41,190 bases of DNA from an uncultured Alcanivoracaceae bacterium (GTDB lineage Bacteria; Pseudomonadota; Gammaproteobacteria; Xanthomonadales; Marinicellaceae), in NCBI GenBank assembly GCA_947311585.1, contig CAMZLQ010000021.1, forward strand, positions 1 to 41,190, read 5' to 3'. Positions within the stretch are counted from its first letter, which is position 1; every line of letters begins with the position of its first letter. The notes beneath the pieces were generated by a model. The model was not told the DNA's origin. It did no database searches and saw nothing but the letters and a program-made list of their open reading frames with translations. Both the position numbers and the translations under genes were made by a program. Positions 30,283 through 39,218 of this stretch are shown here, piece after piece.

Positions 30283-31473
30283 ATGCTAATCGACTATTTC
30301 TACAAACTCAAACAAGCCAAAATACCTGTCAGTATTAACGAGTTATTGACCTTAATTGATGCCATGCAAAAAGATATTGCTTTTGGCTCTATGGATGAGT
30401 TTTATCATTTATCCAAAATGTGTCTGGTCAAAGATGAAAAGTATTATGACCGATTTGACCAAGCTTTTGGTGAATACTACCAAGGCTTAAAAGCCCGTGA
30501 AGATTTAGCCACAGCAACAATCCCTGAAAATTGGCTGCAGTCTGAATTTATGAAAAACTTGACTGATGAAGAAAAGGCTAAAATAGAAGCTTTAGGTGGT
30601 TTGGATAAAATCTTAGAAACACTCAAAAAACGCTTAGAAGAGCAAAAGAAAAAACACGCAGGTGGCAACAAATGGATTGGTACAGGTGGCACATCGCCCT
30701 TTGGGCATGGTGGCTACAATCCCGCAGGTGTGCGAATTGGCGGTGAAAGCACACACAGGCGAGCAGTCAAAGTCTGGGAAAAACGCCAATATCGCAACCT
30801 CGATGACAACTGCGAAATTGGCACACGCAATATTAAAGTGGCTTTGCGAAAATTGCGAAAATTTGCCCGAACAGGCGTGGCAGAAGAGTTGGATTTGGAT
30901 GACACCATCAAAAGTACCGCACGCGATGCGGGTTTACTCAATATCAAATTGGTTCCAGAACGCCATAATGCCGTTAAGCTTTTGGTGTTTTTTGATATTG
31001 GCGGTTCGATGGATGACCATATCCGCACCTGTGAAAAGTTATTCTCCGCTATCAAAACTGAATTTAAACACCTCGAATATTTTTATTTTCACAACTGTGT
31101 TTACGAAAACCTCTGGAAAGACAACCGCAGAAGATACGACCAAGGCGTTAGCACTCACGATATACTCAACACCTTTGGCAACGATTACCATGTTATCTTT
31201 GTCGGTGATGCCGCCATGAGTCCGTGGGAGTTGGCTTATGAAAATGGTTCAGTTGAACACAATAATGCGGAAGCAGGACAAGTTTGGCTCAAACGCATCA
31301 AAGACAAATGGCAAAAAGCCATCTGGCTCAATCCCGTTCCACAAGACTACTGGCGATACACCCAAAGCACACAAATGATAAAAGAAATATTTGAAGACAA
31401 AATGTATCCATTGACGGTTTCGGGCATTTCTGATGGGATTAAATTTTTGTCTAAATTGTGTTATAATCTTTAA
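30283..31473 (+). CDS. VWA-domain protein (CoxE-like), partner of MoxR
   Basis: LVFFDIGGSMDDHIRTCEKLFSAIKTEFKHLEYFYFHNCVYENLW; AVKVWEKRQYRNLDDNCEIGTRNIKVALRKLRKFAR. Confidence 0.9.
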   Translation: MLIDYFYKLKQAKIPVSINELLTLIDAMQKDIAFGSMDEFYHLSKMCLVKDEKYYDRFDQAFGEYYQGLKAREDLATATIPENWLQSEFMKNLTDEEKAKIEALGGLDKILETLKKRLEEQKKKHAGGNKWIGTGGTSPFGHGGYNPAGVRIGGESTHRRAVKVWEKRQYRNLDDNCEIGTRNIKVALRKLRKFARTGVAEELDLDDTIKSTARDAGLLNIKLVPERHNAVKLLVFFDIGGSMDDHIRTCEKLFSAIKTEFKHLEYFYFHNCVYENLWKDNRRRYDQGVSTHDILNTFGNDYHVIFVGDAAMSPWELAYENGSVEHNNAEAGQVWLKRIKDKWQKAIWLNPVPQDYWRYTQSTQMIKEIFEDKMYPLTVSGISDGIKFLSKLCYNL

Positions 31474-31524
31474 GTTTACGCATTAACCCCTATTACTGGT
31501 TGTACATATCACAGGTACCTGTTT

Positions 31525-32877
31525 ATGAAATTGTATTTAAAAATTGGAATAATTTTACTCATTGCATTAATTGTTTGGTTATTGTTGCAAGAAAAAGACA
31601 ACAAGATAAGTCATATCAATACAGTCAATCTGCAACCCAGTCATCTTGATAAACAAGTACAACCAAAAGCAATTAAGAAAATCAAAGTAAAACAGACACA
31701 AACCATAACAAATAGTGAAATTTCCGAAGAAGAAAAAGCTCGTCTTGCTAAAGAACTCAAACAATTGAGTTATATTCAGATGTATGATAAGTATGTAAGT
31801 TTATATACTTGCATTGGTTATATTGAGCAAGTAAGTATGAAAACTTATGAGTTGGAAAATAATATTAGCTCTAATAAGGAAGTTGATTTTCTTCAAGAGT
31901 ATAAGGATAAAATCAGGTATAACAGTAACAATAGACAACATCAAGCAACAGACAAACAAATTAGGCTCTATCTAGAGCATATTGATAATTGCAAACAAAC
32001 AATAGCCCAAGTTGAATCATTATTTGAAGAAAAGGTATCAACTAGGGATGGTGTTTACAATAGGTCAAGCAAACTTCGTGAACTTATGAAGAAAACAAAA
32101 CCACAGTCTGATGAGGGTAAAATACTAAAAGCGACGATAGCAAATGTAAAACGACTAACAGCAAGTCTTAATGAGTTAGAAAAATTAAAAAAAGGAAAAC
32201 CAACTGTCAGCCAAGAAGAAATCTGGAAAATAGAAAGTGAGCTAGAATCGTTACGGTGGGAAGTTGCTGGACGTAAACAAGTGTCTGAAGAAGACCGTGA
32301 TGAGCAAAATCTCAAAATTCATGAAGAAGAGTATAAGCAAAAGAAAATCTACTTAGCTTCTTTATATGAACATGATGAGCAAGCTTTTGCTTATAAAGTT
32401 GCTGAATTTCATTCGTTGATTAAAGAGACTGAAAAAAGCCTCCACACCAAATACCCACGGGTTTTTTACGAAGCGTTTGCAGGTGTGAATTTCAGTTTTA
32501 AGGATGATAATAAATTACCTGATTACTATGCACGAGAACGATATAAGAATTTAGGTGTAGAATTTAGCATTCTGTCAGAACAAATTAAAAATCAAATCTC
32601 AATCAAGGATGATGCTTATTTCAATCAGATTTTGCAACCAGCATTGGATTTATATTTGTGTTACCTTGGTCAAGATTGTCAACTACCAGTAAATAGGCAC
32701 TTGGCAAATTATTGTTATATCCCTCAGATAGCGTATTCTAATTCTAGCACAGGATTGTATTTTGAGGCTTGCGATGTAGATTTGCAGGAGTTTTATTTAG
32801 AGCATTATTTAACAGAAAACCAAGTTGAAGACTTGAGCCTGATTTTTGATTATTTGGTGGAGATTTATGCGAAATAA
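31525..32877 (+). CDS. Hypothetical membrane-anchored protein (450 aa) with Cys-containing C-terminal domain
   Basis: N-terminal TM anchor IGIILLIALIVWLLLQ then Lys/Gln-rich linker; C-terminal LDLYLCYLGQDCQLP...YCYIPQ...ACDVDLQEFYLE. Confidence 0.75.
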   Translation: MKLYLKIGIILLIALIVWLLLQEKDNKISHINTVNLQPSHLDKQVQPKAIKKIKVKQTQTITNSEISEEEKARLAKELKQLSYIQMYDKYVSLYTCIGYIEQVSMKTYELENNISSNKEVDFLQEYKDKIRYNSNNRQHQATDKQIRLYLEHIDNCKQTIAQVESLFEEKVSTRDGVYNRSSKLRELMKKTKPQSDEGKILKATIANVKRLTASLNELEKLKKGKPTVSQEEIWKIESELESLRWEVAGRKQVSEEDRDEQNLKIHEEEYKQKKIYLASLYEHDEQAFAYKVAEFHSLIKETEKSLHTKYPRVFYEAFAGVNFSFKDDNKLPDYYARERYKNLGVEFSILSEQIKNQISIKDDAYFNQILQPALDLYLCYLGQDCQLPVNRHLANYCYIPQIAYSNSSTGLYFEACDVDLQEFYLEHYLTENQVEDLSLIFDYLVEIYAK

Positions 32878-33763
32878 AATTATCGGTTTAGTTATCATAA
32901 CTTTAGTATTTTCTTATTGGTTTTATGAAGGTAAAAGTGAAAAAGTATTGCCTAAACAACAAACACTAAGCAGTACGGAAACAAAGGAAGAAAAGAACCT
33001 TAAAACCAAGTCAGAACCCAATAAAAATCCTAAAAAATCACTAAAGAAAGTCGCTGAGCTCGATGTGCCTGAAGATATACTCTTCGAATTATCCCAACAA
33101 CAATTTAGTCCAGAGCCAATTATTGAATTGATGAGTGTGACTTTTTTAGATCGTGATTGTCGAAAAATCGGATATATGAATATAGATTCAGATGAGAGTG
33201 ATGGCATGAAAAGAGTAAAAACATTACAAGGTGAATGTCAAAAACAGCGTAATTCTATACATAATGATTATCCTGCGTATTTTGAGAAAAAAACGGGTAA
33301 GGATGCGGAAGCTTTATTCTTTAAACTAGCTTTTCAATCTAAATATGCAAATCTCATCCAAAGAGGTATGGGAATGAAATTTATGAGTGATGAAGGGAAG
33401 AATCAATTCTTTGAAGATTTTTTCAATTTAATCCTTACCACTGAAAATGGCCCCTTGATTGTTTCTATTAATGAAATGTTTAGAGAGTCGGAGACTTTAG
33501 CCTTGTTGAATAAACTCTCCACTAGATTGGGAACAATCAACCTAAGTTATACAAAACTAATTATTCAACAATCTACTGTACTCTATTCATGCCAGTATAA
33601 TCAATCTATCACTTGTTCTCCTTCAAGTAAATACATGATAGAGCAGTGTTATTACCATGAAACCGCCTGTGGACTCGATGTCCCTACATGGTTTGAACTT
33701 AACCACACGAAAGCACACAACAGAGACATTGCAAAGATGATACGTTATTTTGAAGGTTTATAG
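32867..33763 (+). CDS. Hypothetical membrane-anchored protein (~298 aa) with related Cys-containing C-terminal domain
   Basis: Start MRNKIIGLVIITLVFSYWFY at 32867, overlapping the upstream gene by 11 nt; C-terminal STVLYSCQYNQSITCSP...QCYYHETACGLDVPTWFEL. Confidence 0.75.
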   Translation: MRNKIIGLVIITLVFSYWFYEGKSEKVLPKQQTLSSTETKEEKNLKTKSEPNKNPKKSLKKVAELDVPEDILFELSQQQFSPEPIIELMSVTFLDRDCRKIGYMNIDSDESDGMKRVKTLQGECQKQRNSIHNDYPAYFEKKTGKDAEALFFKLAFQSKYANLIQRGMGMKFMSDEGKNQFFEDFFNLILTTENGPLIVSINEMFRESETLALLNKLSTRLGTINLSYTKLIIQQSTVLYSCQYNQSITCSPSSKYMIEQCYYHETACGLDVPTWFELNHTKAHNRDIAKMIRYFEGL

Positions 33764-33783
33764 TCAGGATAAATTTAAAACCT

Positions 33784-33892
33784 CGTCATTGCGAGGAGGA
33801 ACGACGTGGCAATCTCAACATGCTGACGTATTTTTTGAAAATGACATAAACTTGAGGAGATTGCCGCGTCGCTTAGGCTCCTCGCAATGACG
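33784..33892 (+). repeat. 109-bp palindromic repeat, copy 1
   Basis: CGTCATTGCGAGGAGGAACGACGTGGCAATCTC...GAGATTGCCGCGTCGCTTAGGCTCCTCGCAATGACG; 107/109 identical to copy 3; T-run follows. Confidence 0.95.
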
Positions 33893-33945
33893 GCGATTTT
33901 TTTAAATGCTGTGTTAGAGTTGTGTTGATTTCAAAGGATAATAAA

Positions 33946-34233
33946 ATGAAAAATGGATATGTTTACATCATTACTAATCAAAATAATACAGTGTTATATA
34001 CTGGTGTAACAAGTGATTTAATTAAGCGTATATGGCAACATAAGAATAAATTATGTAAAGGGTTTTCAGCAAAATATAATTGTAATAAGCTAGTTTATTA
34101 TGCAGTTGGTCATGATATTGAAGAATGTATTTTAAGAGAAAAACAAATTAAAGCGGGTTCTCGGTTAAAAAAGATTGAATTAATTGAAGAAGTGAATCCA
34201 AATTGGAAGGATTTATATGATGAACTGTTGTAA
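33946..34233 (+). CDS. Small GIY-YIG nuclease family protein
   Basis: MKNGYVYIITNQNNTVLYTGVTSDLIKRIWQHKNKLCKGFSAKYNCNKLVYYAVGHDIEECILREKQIKAGSRLKKIELI. Confidence 0.92.
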   Translation: MKNGYVYIITNQNNTVLYTGVTSDLIKRIWQHKNKLCKGFSAKYNCNKLVYYAVGHDIEECILREKQIKAGSRLKKIELIEEVNPNWKDLYDELL

Positions 34234-34261
34234 TGTAGAATTGATGAACCCAAAAGAAACT

Positions 34262-34370
34262 CGTCATTGCGAGGAGGAACGACGTGGCAATCTCATGATG
34301 CTTTCGTATTTTCTGAAAATGACTTAAACTTGAGCAGATTGCCACGTCGCTTAGGCTTCTGGCAAAAACT
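34262..34370 (+). repeat. 109-bp palindromic repeat, copy 2 (degenerate right arm)
   Basis: Left 33 nt identical to copies 1 and 3; ~98/109 identical to copy 3 overall; right end reads CTTCTGGCAAAAACT instead of CTCCTCGCAATGACG. Confidence 0.9.
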
Positions 34371-34481
34371 GTGTATTATTTTTCAAGAGCATGGTTATGA
34401 GTTTTTTTTTGAACTTTCTTATGGTTTGTAAGTCCTAAAATAATAGAGTAAAATCATGCCTTAAGCCAATAGAGAATCATT

Positions 34482-34820
34482 ATGCCAAAATATATTTTCA
34501 AAGCACTATTTCTTGCTTTCATATCATTATCAATAATATCGTGTTCTTCACAACAAGAAAGCGAAAAAGTGGTTATCAAAAAGTCTAATGTAATAAAGCA
34601 AGTGCTTGGCGTGGATGGCATGACCTGTATGGGTTGTGAAATTACATTGGAGAAAAATGTTTCAGAAATTTTAGGTGTGGTGTCTGTCAAAGCATCATCA
34701 GATGATAAACAAGTGGTGGTGCAATACGATAAAACCAAAACCAACTTGACGCAAATTATAAAAACCATTAAAAAAGCGGGGTATATTCCACTGGATTTGA
34801 TTGATGATGGGAGTCAATAA
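34482..34820 (+). CDS. Heavy-metal-associated (HMA/MerP-like) domain lipoprotein
   Basis: Lipobox LSIISC; VDGMTCMGCEITLEKNVSEILGVVSVKASSDDKQVVVQYD. Confidence 0.88.
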   Translation: MPKYIFKALFLAFISLSIISCSSQQESEKVVIKKSNVIKQVLGVDGMTCMGCEITLEKNVSEILGVVSVKASSDDKQVVVQYDKTKTNLTQIIKTIKKAGYIPLDLIDDGSQ

Positions 34821-35450
34821 GTGAGTGTTTTATTTAATTTTGGTGAAACAATACCCGAGTACGATTTCAAAGTCATTAATGAACGCGAAGCGCGTGCCAG
34901 TGCGGGCATTATGTTTTTACTGGGTTTATTGAGCTTGTTTTCAGTTTATATTTTTCGGACTTTATTATGGGCAGAACTGTTTTCCATTACTTTTATCTTT
35001 GAATTTTTTATCCGCACTGTTTTTAATCCAAAATACGCACCATACATGTCATTGGGCGGTTTGATTGTTTCCAATCAAGAGCCAGACTGGGTTGAAGCAA
35101 AACCCAAACAATTTGCGTGGATTTTGGGTATGTTGCTCGGTGTTGTCATGACTTACTACATTGTATTTGATTTGGTTTCATGGGCGCGGTTTTATATTTG
35201 CCTTGTTTGTTTGGTTTTGATGTTTCTTGAATCGGCTTTTGGCATATGCTTGGGTTGCCTACTATATCAACGCCTGAATATGAAACTAAATAAATGTCCT
35301 GGAGGCGTTTGCGATACGACTAAAAAGGAAAAATTCGGTCTAAAAAGAGTGGTTATTATGAGCGTAGTTTTGGCTTTGTTTGTTGCCACTTATTTTGTGT
35401 TGGAAAACACCAAATATTCCCAAGAGACGAACTTTATACTTGTCGATTAA
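34821..35450 (+). CDS. DUF4395 family membrane protein
   Basis: GTG start abutting the HMA gene; INEREARASAGIMFLLGLLSLF, ESAFGICLGCLLY; multiple TM segments. Confidence 0.8.
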   Translation: MSVLFNFGETIPEYDFKVINEREARASAGIMFLLGLLSLFSVYIFRTLLWAELFSITFIFEFFIRTVFNPKYAPYMSLGGLIVSNQEPDWVEAKPKQFAWILGMLLGVVMTYYIVFDLVSWARFYICLVCLVLMFLESAFGICLGCLLYQRLNMKLNKCPGGVCDTTKKEKFGLKRVVIMSVVLALFVATYFVLENTKYSQETNFILVD

Positions 35451-35470
35451 GTTGATGAAATACAGAATCA

Positions 35471-35579
35471 CGTCATTGCGAGGAGGAACGACGTGGCAAT
35501 CTCATCATGCTGTCGTATTTTTTGAAAATGACATAAACTTGAGGAGATTGCCGCGTCGCTTAGGCTCCTCGCAATGACG
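35471..35579 (+). repeat. 109-bp palindromic repeat, copy 3
   Basis: As copy 1 with 2 substitutions; followed by GGTTTTTTTT. Confidence 0.95.
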
Positions 35580-35697
35580 TGGTTTTTTTTGTTACATATT
35601 CAATATTTAAATAATAAACTTTAATTAAATTGCTTAAAATTCACAAGATATTATAATGCACCCATCAAAATAATCTCGTCAATTTGGGGACAATCTA

Positions 35698-37017
35698 ATG
35701 ACAAGTCAAACTTCTTTGGTTTCACAAAACCCGCAAGATTTTATCGCATTTTTACAACAAAATAACATCAAACGATTTTCTTTGGTTTTTGATAAAAATA
35801 CCAACAAAGTCATTGTTTCAGATGAAAAATTACAATCAGTGGCTGATTTTATTAATGCCGATAAACGTGATTTTGCACAACACGAAGGCATGTTGTTTCA
35901 GGTCAGTGAAAAATACGGTGTGCTGTTTGGTGCATTTATCCACAAAACCAATCGTGGACAAGCCTCGGGGGGATTGAGATACTGGCATTATGCTAGCATG
36001 GAAGATTTTTTGCGTGATGGTATGCGTTTATCCAAAGGCATGACGCGCAAAAATGCTTTAGCCAATCTGTGGTGGGGTGGCGGTAAAGGCATTATGGTTC
36101 ATAATCCAGTCAATGATAAAAACGACACAAAGATGCGTGAAGAATTATACAAAGATTACGGACGATTTATCACCTCAATTAAAGGGTGTTACATCACCGC
36201 TGAGGATGTTGGCACCTGTGAAGAAGACATGGCAAATGTGTTTTCACAAACGCGTTTTACTACTTGCATTCCAGCATCGGTTGGTGGCAGTGGTAATCCT
36301 TCATCAGCAACAGCATTGGGTGTGGTACATGGCATGGAAGCGGCATTGAAGTTTTTAGACTTAGGCACATTAGAAGGTAAAACCGTTGCCGTACAAGGCA
36401 TGGGTCATGTGGCAGAGCCAATGATGGGTTATATGTTCGAACGTAAGGTAGCAAAAATTATTGCGGTGGATATTAACCAAGACTTAATTGATGAGGTAAA
36501 AGCCAAATACACTGATAAAAATTTGGAGGCTCGCCTTGTTGACATCAAAGATAATTCAATACTGTTTGAAGAATGCGATATTCTTGCTCCGTGTGCAACG
36601 GGTGCGATTTTAAATGATGAGTCGATTCCTCAAATCAAAGCCAAAATCATTTGTGGTGCATCAAATAACCAACTTAAAGATTCAACAATTCACGGTCAAA
36701 TGCTAGCAGATAGAGGCATCACTTATGTTCCTGATTTTTTGGTTAATCGCATGGGAATTGTAAATTGTGCAGATGAACAATCCGGTTATATTGACGATGA
36801 TCCTTATTTTTACCGTCATTTAGACCAAAATTACGAATATTCAGTTTTTCAAACTGCACTACATGTGCTTAATCAATCCAAAGTCACCAACACACCTCCT
36901 GCAGATGTGGCAATCAAATTAGCCGATGAATTGGCATTAGAAAACAATCCGATTTATGGTCATCGAGGTGAAAAAATTATTGAATCATTGGTAATAAACA
37001 AGTGGCATACTGCATGA
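35698..37017 (+). CDS. Glu/Leu/Phe/Val dehydrogenase family protein
   Basis: GGLRYWHYASMEDFLRDGMRLSKGMTRKNALANLWWGGGKGIM; TVAVQGMGHVAEPMMGYMFERKVAKIIAVDIN; CDILAPCATGAILN. Confidence 0.9.
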   Translation: MTSQTSLVSQNPQDFIAFLQQNNIKRFSLVFDKNTNKVIVSDEKLQSVADFINADKRDFAQHEGMLFQVSEKYGVLFGAFIHKTNRGQASGGLRYWHYASMEDFLRDGMRLSKGMTRKNALANLWWGGGKGIMVHNPVNDKNDTKMREELYKDYGRFITSIKGCYITAEDVGTCEEDMANVFSQTRFTTCIPASVGGSGNPSSATALGVVHGMEAALKFLDLGTLEGKTVAVQGMGHVAEPMMGYMFERKVAKIIAVDINQDLIDEVKAKYTDKNLEARLVDIKDNSILFEECDILAPCATGAILNDESIPQIKAKIICGASNNQLKDSTIHGQMLADRGITYVPDFLVNRMGIVNCADEQSGYIDDDPYFYRHLDQNYEYSVFQTALHVLNQSKVTNTPPADVAIKLADELALENNPIYGHRGEKIIESLVINKWHTA

Positions 37018-37039
37018 GGTAATGTTATTTAAACGGTCT

Positions 37040-39127
37040 CTAATTTATTGCATTAAACCAATTTGCCCACAAGACTAAAGCACCAGAACTGCCCGTTAAA
37101 TGAGTGGCTTTATTGTTATCTCTACCGACCCAAAAGGTAGCCAAATATTCTTGGTTAAATCCCACAAACCAGCTATTTTTGCCTTGGTTTGTTGTGCCTG
37201 TTTTTCCGTATAAACCACTAAAACCATAGGAGTAAGTTAGTTTAGCAGCAGTTCCGTTAACAGTAACCTGATGTAAAGCCGTGCGAATTTGTGCCAGTGC
37301 AATTGGATCAATATGCCTGTTATTTACATGCTTGTTTTGACGAATAAGCTTGTTGTCTTTATCGACCACTTGTCTTATTGAGATTAATTGATTGCTGGTG
37401 TTTTTTGATGCTAACAGTAAATATAAATTGGTGACTTCATAAGGAGTCAGTTCAGTTGCTCCAAGAAAAATAGAAGGGTGTTTGCTGCGGATAATATTTA
37501 ATCCAAGTTTTTTAAGGTAACTGACAAAATTATTAACGCCCAGTTTTAGTCCTAAATTAACGGTGGCTTGGTTACGTGATTTGATGAGTGCCAGTTGTGC
37601 AGGAATTTGCCCCAGTGACTGACCATCGTAATTTTTAGGTTTCCAGTATTCGCCCTGTTTTAATTTTATTTTGGAAGGTGAATCCGCAATTAATGTTGAT
37701 AAGGTAAAACCAGGCAATTGTTCAAGAGCCGCTAAATAAACAAAGGGTTTAATCAACGAACCAATTTGGCGTTTGGACAACAGGGTTCGGTTGTATAAAC
37801 TGGTTTTATTTTTATCGCCTTTGAGGGCTAACACCTCTCCTGTATTGGCATCGCTAACGATAGCCGCGGCTTGCAGGTTTTTTGCTAGTTTATCTGTTTG
37901 GGATTGCAACGTGCGTGAAAGTTGTTGTTGAATGAAGGGGTTTAACGAGGTAAATATATGCAAACCTTGGGTGTTTAATATTTTTTTATCGAGTGACTCG
38001 GAGAGATGTTTTTTGACAAGACTTAAAAAATCACGGTATTGGCTGTCAGCAAAGGCAGAATTTATGCGAATGGATAAGTCCGTTTTTTTTGCTCGCAACC
38101 ATTGTGTTTTGGTAATAATTGACGTTTTATACCACGAATTAAGAACGGTATTTCTTCGTTTCAAAGCGCGCATTTTTTGTTTTATTGGGTGATACCATGA
38201 TGGCCCTTTAATGATTCCAATCAATAAGGCTTGTTCTGATAGGGTCAATTGAGATGGTTTTTTGGAATAATAATAGTGAGCCGCCTGTTTTATGCCATGA
38301 ATAGCCGTAGAGCCTTTTTGTCCCCAATAGATGTCATTGAAATAATTTTCAATAATCTCACCTTTATCAAATTTATTTTCAAGCATAATCGCAGCGATGG
38401 CTTCATTGATTTTTCTTAACCAGCTTTTATTGTTGTAATGCAGTCTATTTTTAATTAATTGTTGAGTGATAGTGCTGCCACCTTGAACTATTTTGCCAGA
38501 AAAAACATTTTTAATAACAGCCCGTAGTATGCCTATTACATCAATGCCAAAGTGCTGATTGAAATTTCTGTCTTCAACGGCTTGTAACCCCATTACCATG
38601 GTGTTGGGGATTTCTGTGATTTTCACGGGTTGGCGGTTTTCAAAGTTTTTTGAATAAATTTGCCCAATCAACAAGGGCTCTAACCGAATAAGATCAACAT
38701 TTGATTGGCTTATTATGCCATTGACAAGGGTAAATTGAACAATTTTGGATTTTTCTTTCCCACCAAAAAAATTAAAGCCCTTTGTGTGAATTGTGTATTC
38801 GTTATTTAATTTCGAGTAAGTGCCGATGTTGTTGAGCGAGCTGCCCTTTTTATAGCCTAAGACCAAAAGCTCATAGTCAATTGCTTGTGAGCTGATTTTT
38901 TTACCATTGTACAGATTCAACTCTCGGGCATAAATATTCGAAGGAATTGACCAGTTGTACTCAACAAACAAGCTGTTGACAATAAATTGCAAATAAAGAT
39001 ACCATGGAACGAATAAACCAATAGAAAAACCAACACTGAGCCATAAAACTGAACGAAAAATAAACCTATTCGAGGTTTTTAACCGTTTAGTTTGTTTTTT
39101 TTTGGATTTAGGTGACACCTTTTTCAA
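37040..39127 (-). CDS. mrcB: Class A penicillin-binding protein (PBP1B-like transglycosylase/transpeptidase)
   Basis: AVEDRNFNQHFGIDVIGILRA, VQGGSTITQQLIKN, KRQIGSLIKPFVYLAALE, GKTGTTNQGKNSWFVGFN. Confidence 0.9.
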   Translation of the reverse strand: MKKVSPKSKKKQTKRLKTSNRFIFRSVLWLSVGFSIGLFVPWYLYLQFIVNSLFVEYNWSIPSNIYARELNLYNGKKISSQAIDYELLVLGYKKGSSLNNIGTYSKLNNEYTIHTKGFNFFGGKEKSKIVQFTLVNGIISQSNVDLIRLEPLLIGQIYSKNFENRQPVKITEIPNTMVMGLQAVEDRNFNQHFGIDVIGILRAVIKNVFSGKIVQGGSTITQQLIKNRLHYNNKSWLRKINEAIAAIMLENKFDKGEIIENYFNDIYWGQKGSTAIHGIKQAAHYYYSKKPSQLTLSEQALLIGIIKGPSWYHPIKQKMRALKRRNTVLNSWYKTSIITKTQWLRAKKTDLSIRINSAFADSQYRDFLSLVKKHLSESLDKKILNTQGLHIFTSLNPFIQQQLSRTLQSQTDKLAKNLQAAAIVSDANTGEVLALKGDKNKTSLYNRTLLSKRQIGSLIKPFVYLAALEQLPGFTLSTLIADSPSKIKLKQGEYWKPKNYDGQSLGQIPAQLALIKSRNQATVNLGLKLGVNNFVSYLKKLGLNIIRSKHPSIFLGATELTPYEVTNLYLLLASKNTSNQLISIRQVVDKDNKLIRQNKHVNNRHIDPIALAQIRTALHQVTVNGTAAKLTYSYGFSGLYGKTGTTNQGKNSWFVGFNQEYLATFWVGRDNNKATHLTGSSGALVLWANWFNAIN

Positions 39128-39218
39128 TGGAATAACGTACTTAACAATAGTGAATAAAGAATATTAACATGATGTTCAGAAAAAATACTTAAAATACTAA
39201 ATTTTATGAGGAGATATA

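Noticed and set aside
35380-35577. 65-aa ORF over repeat copy 3
   Set aside because: Translation of the palindromic repeat (SLRGGTTWQSHHA...); not supported as a gene.
33784-35579. CRISPR array
   Set aside because: Only three 109-bp palindromic copies with kilobase spacing and genes between; no spacers.
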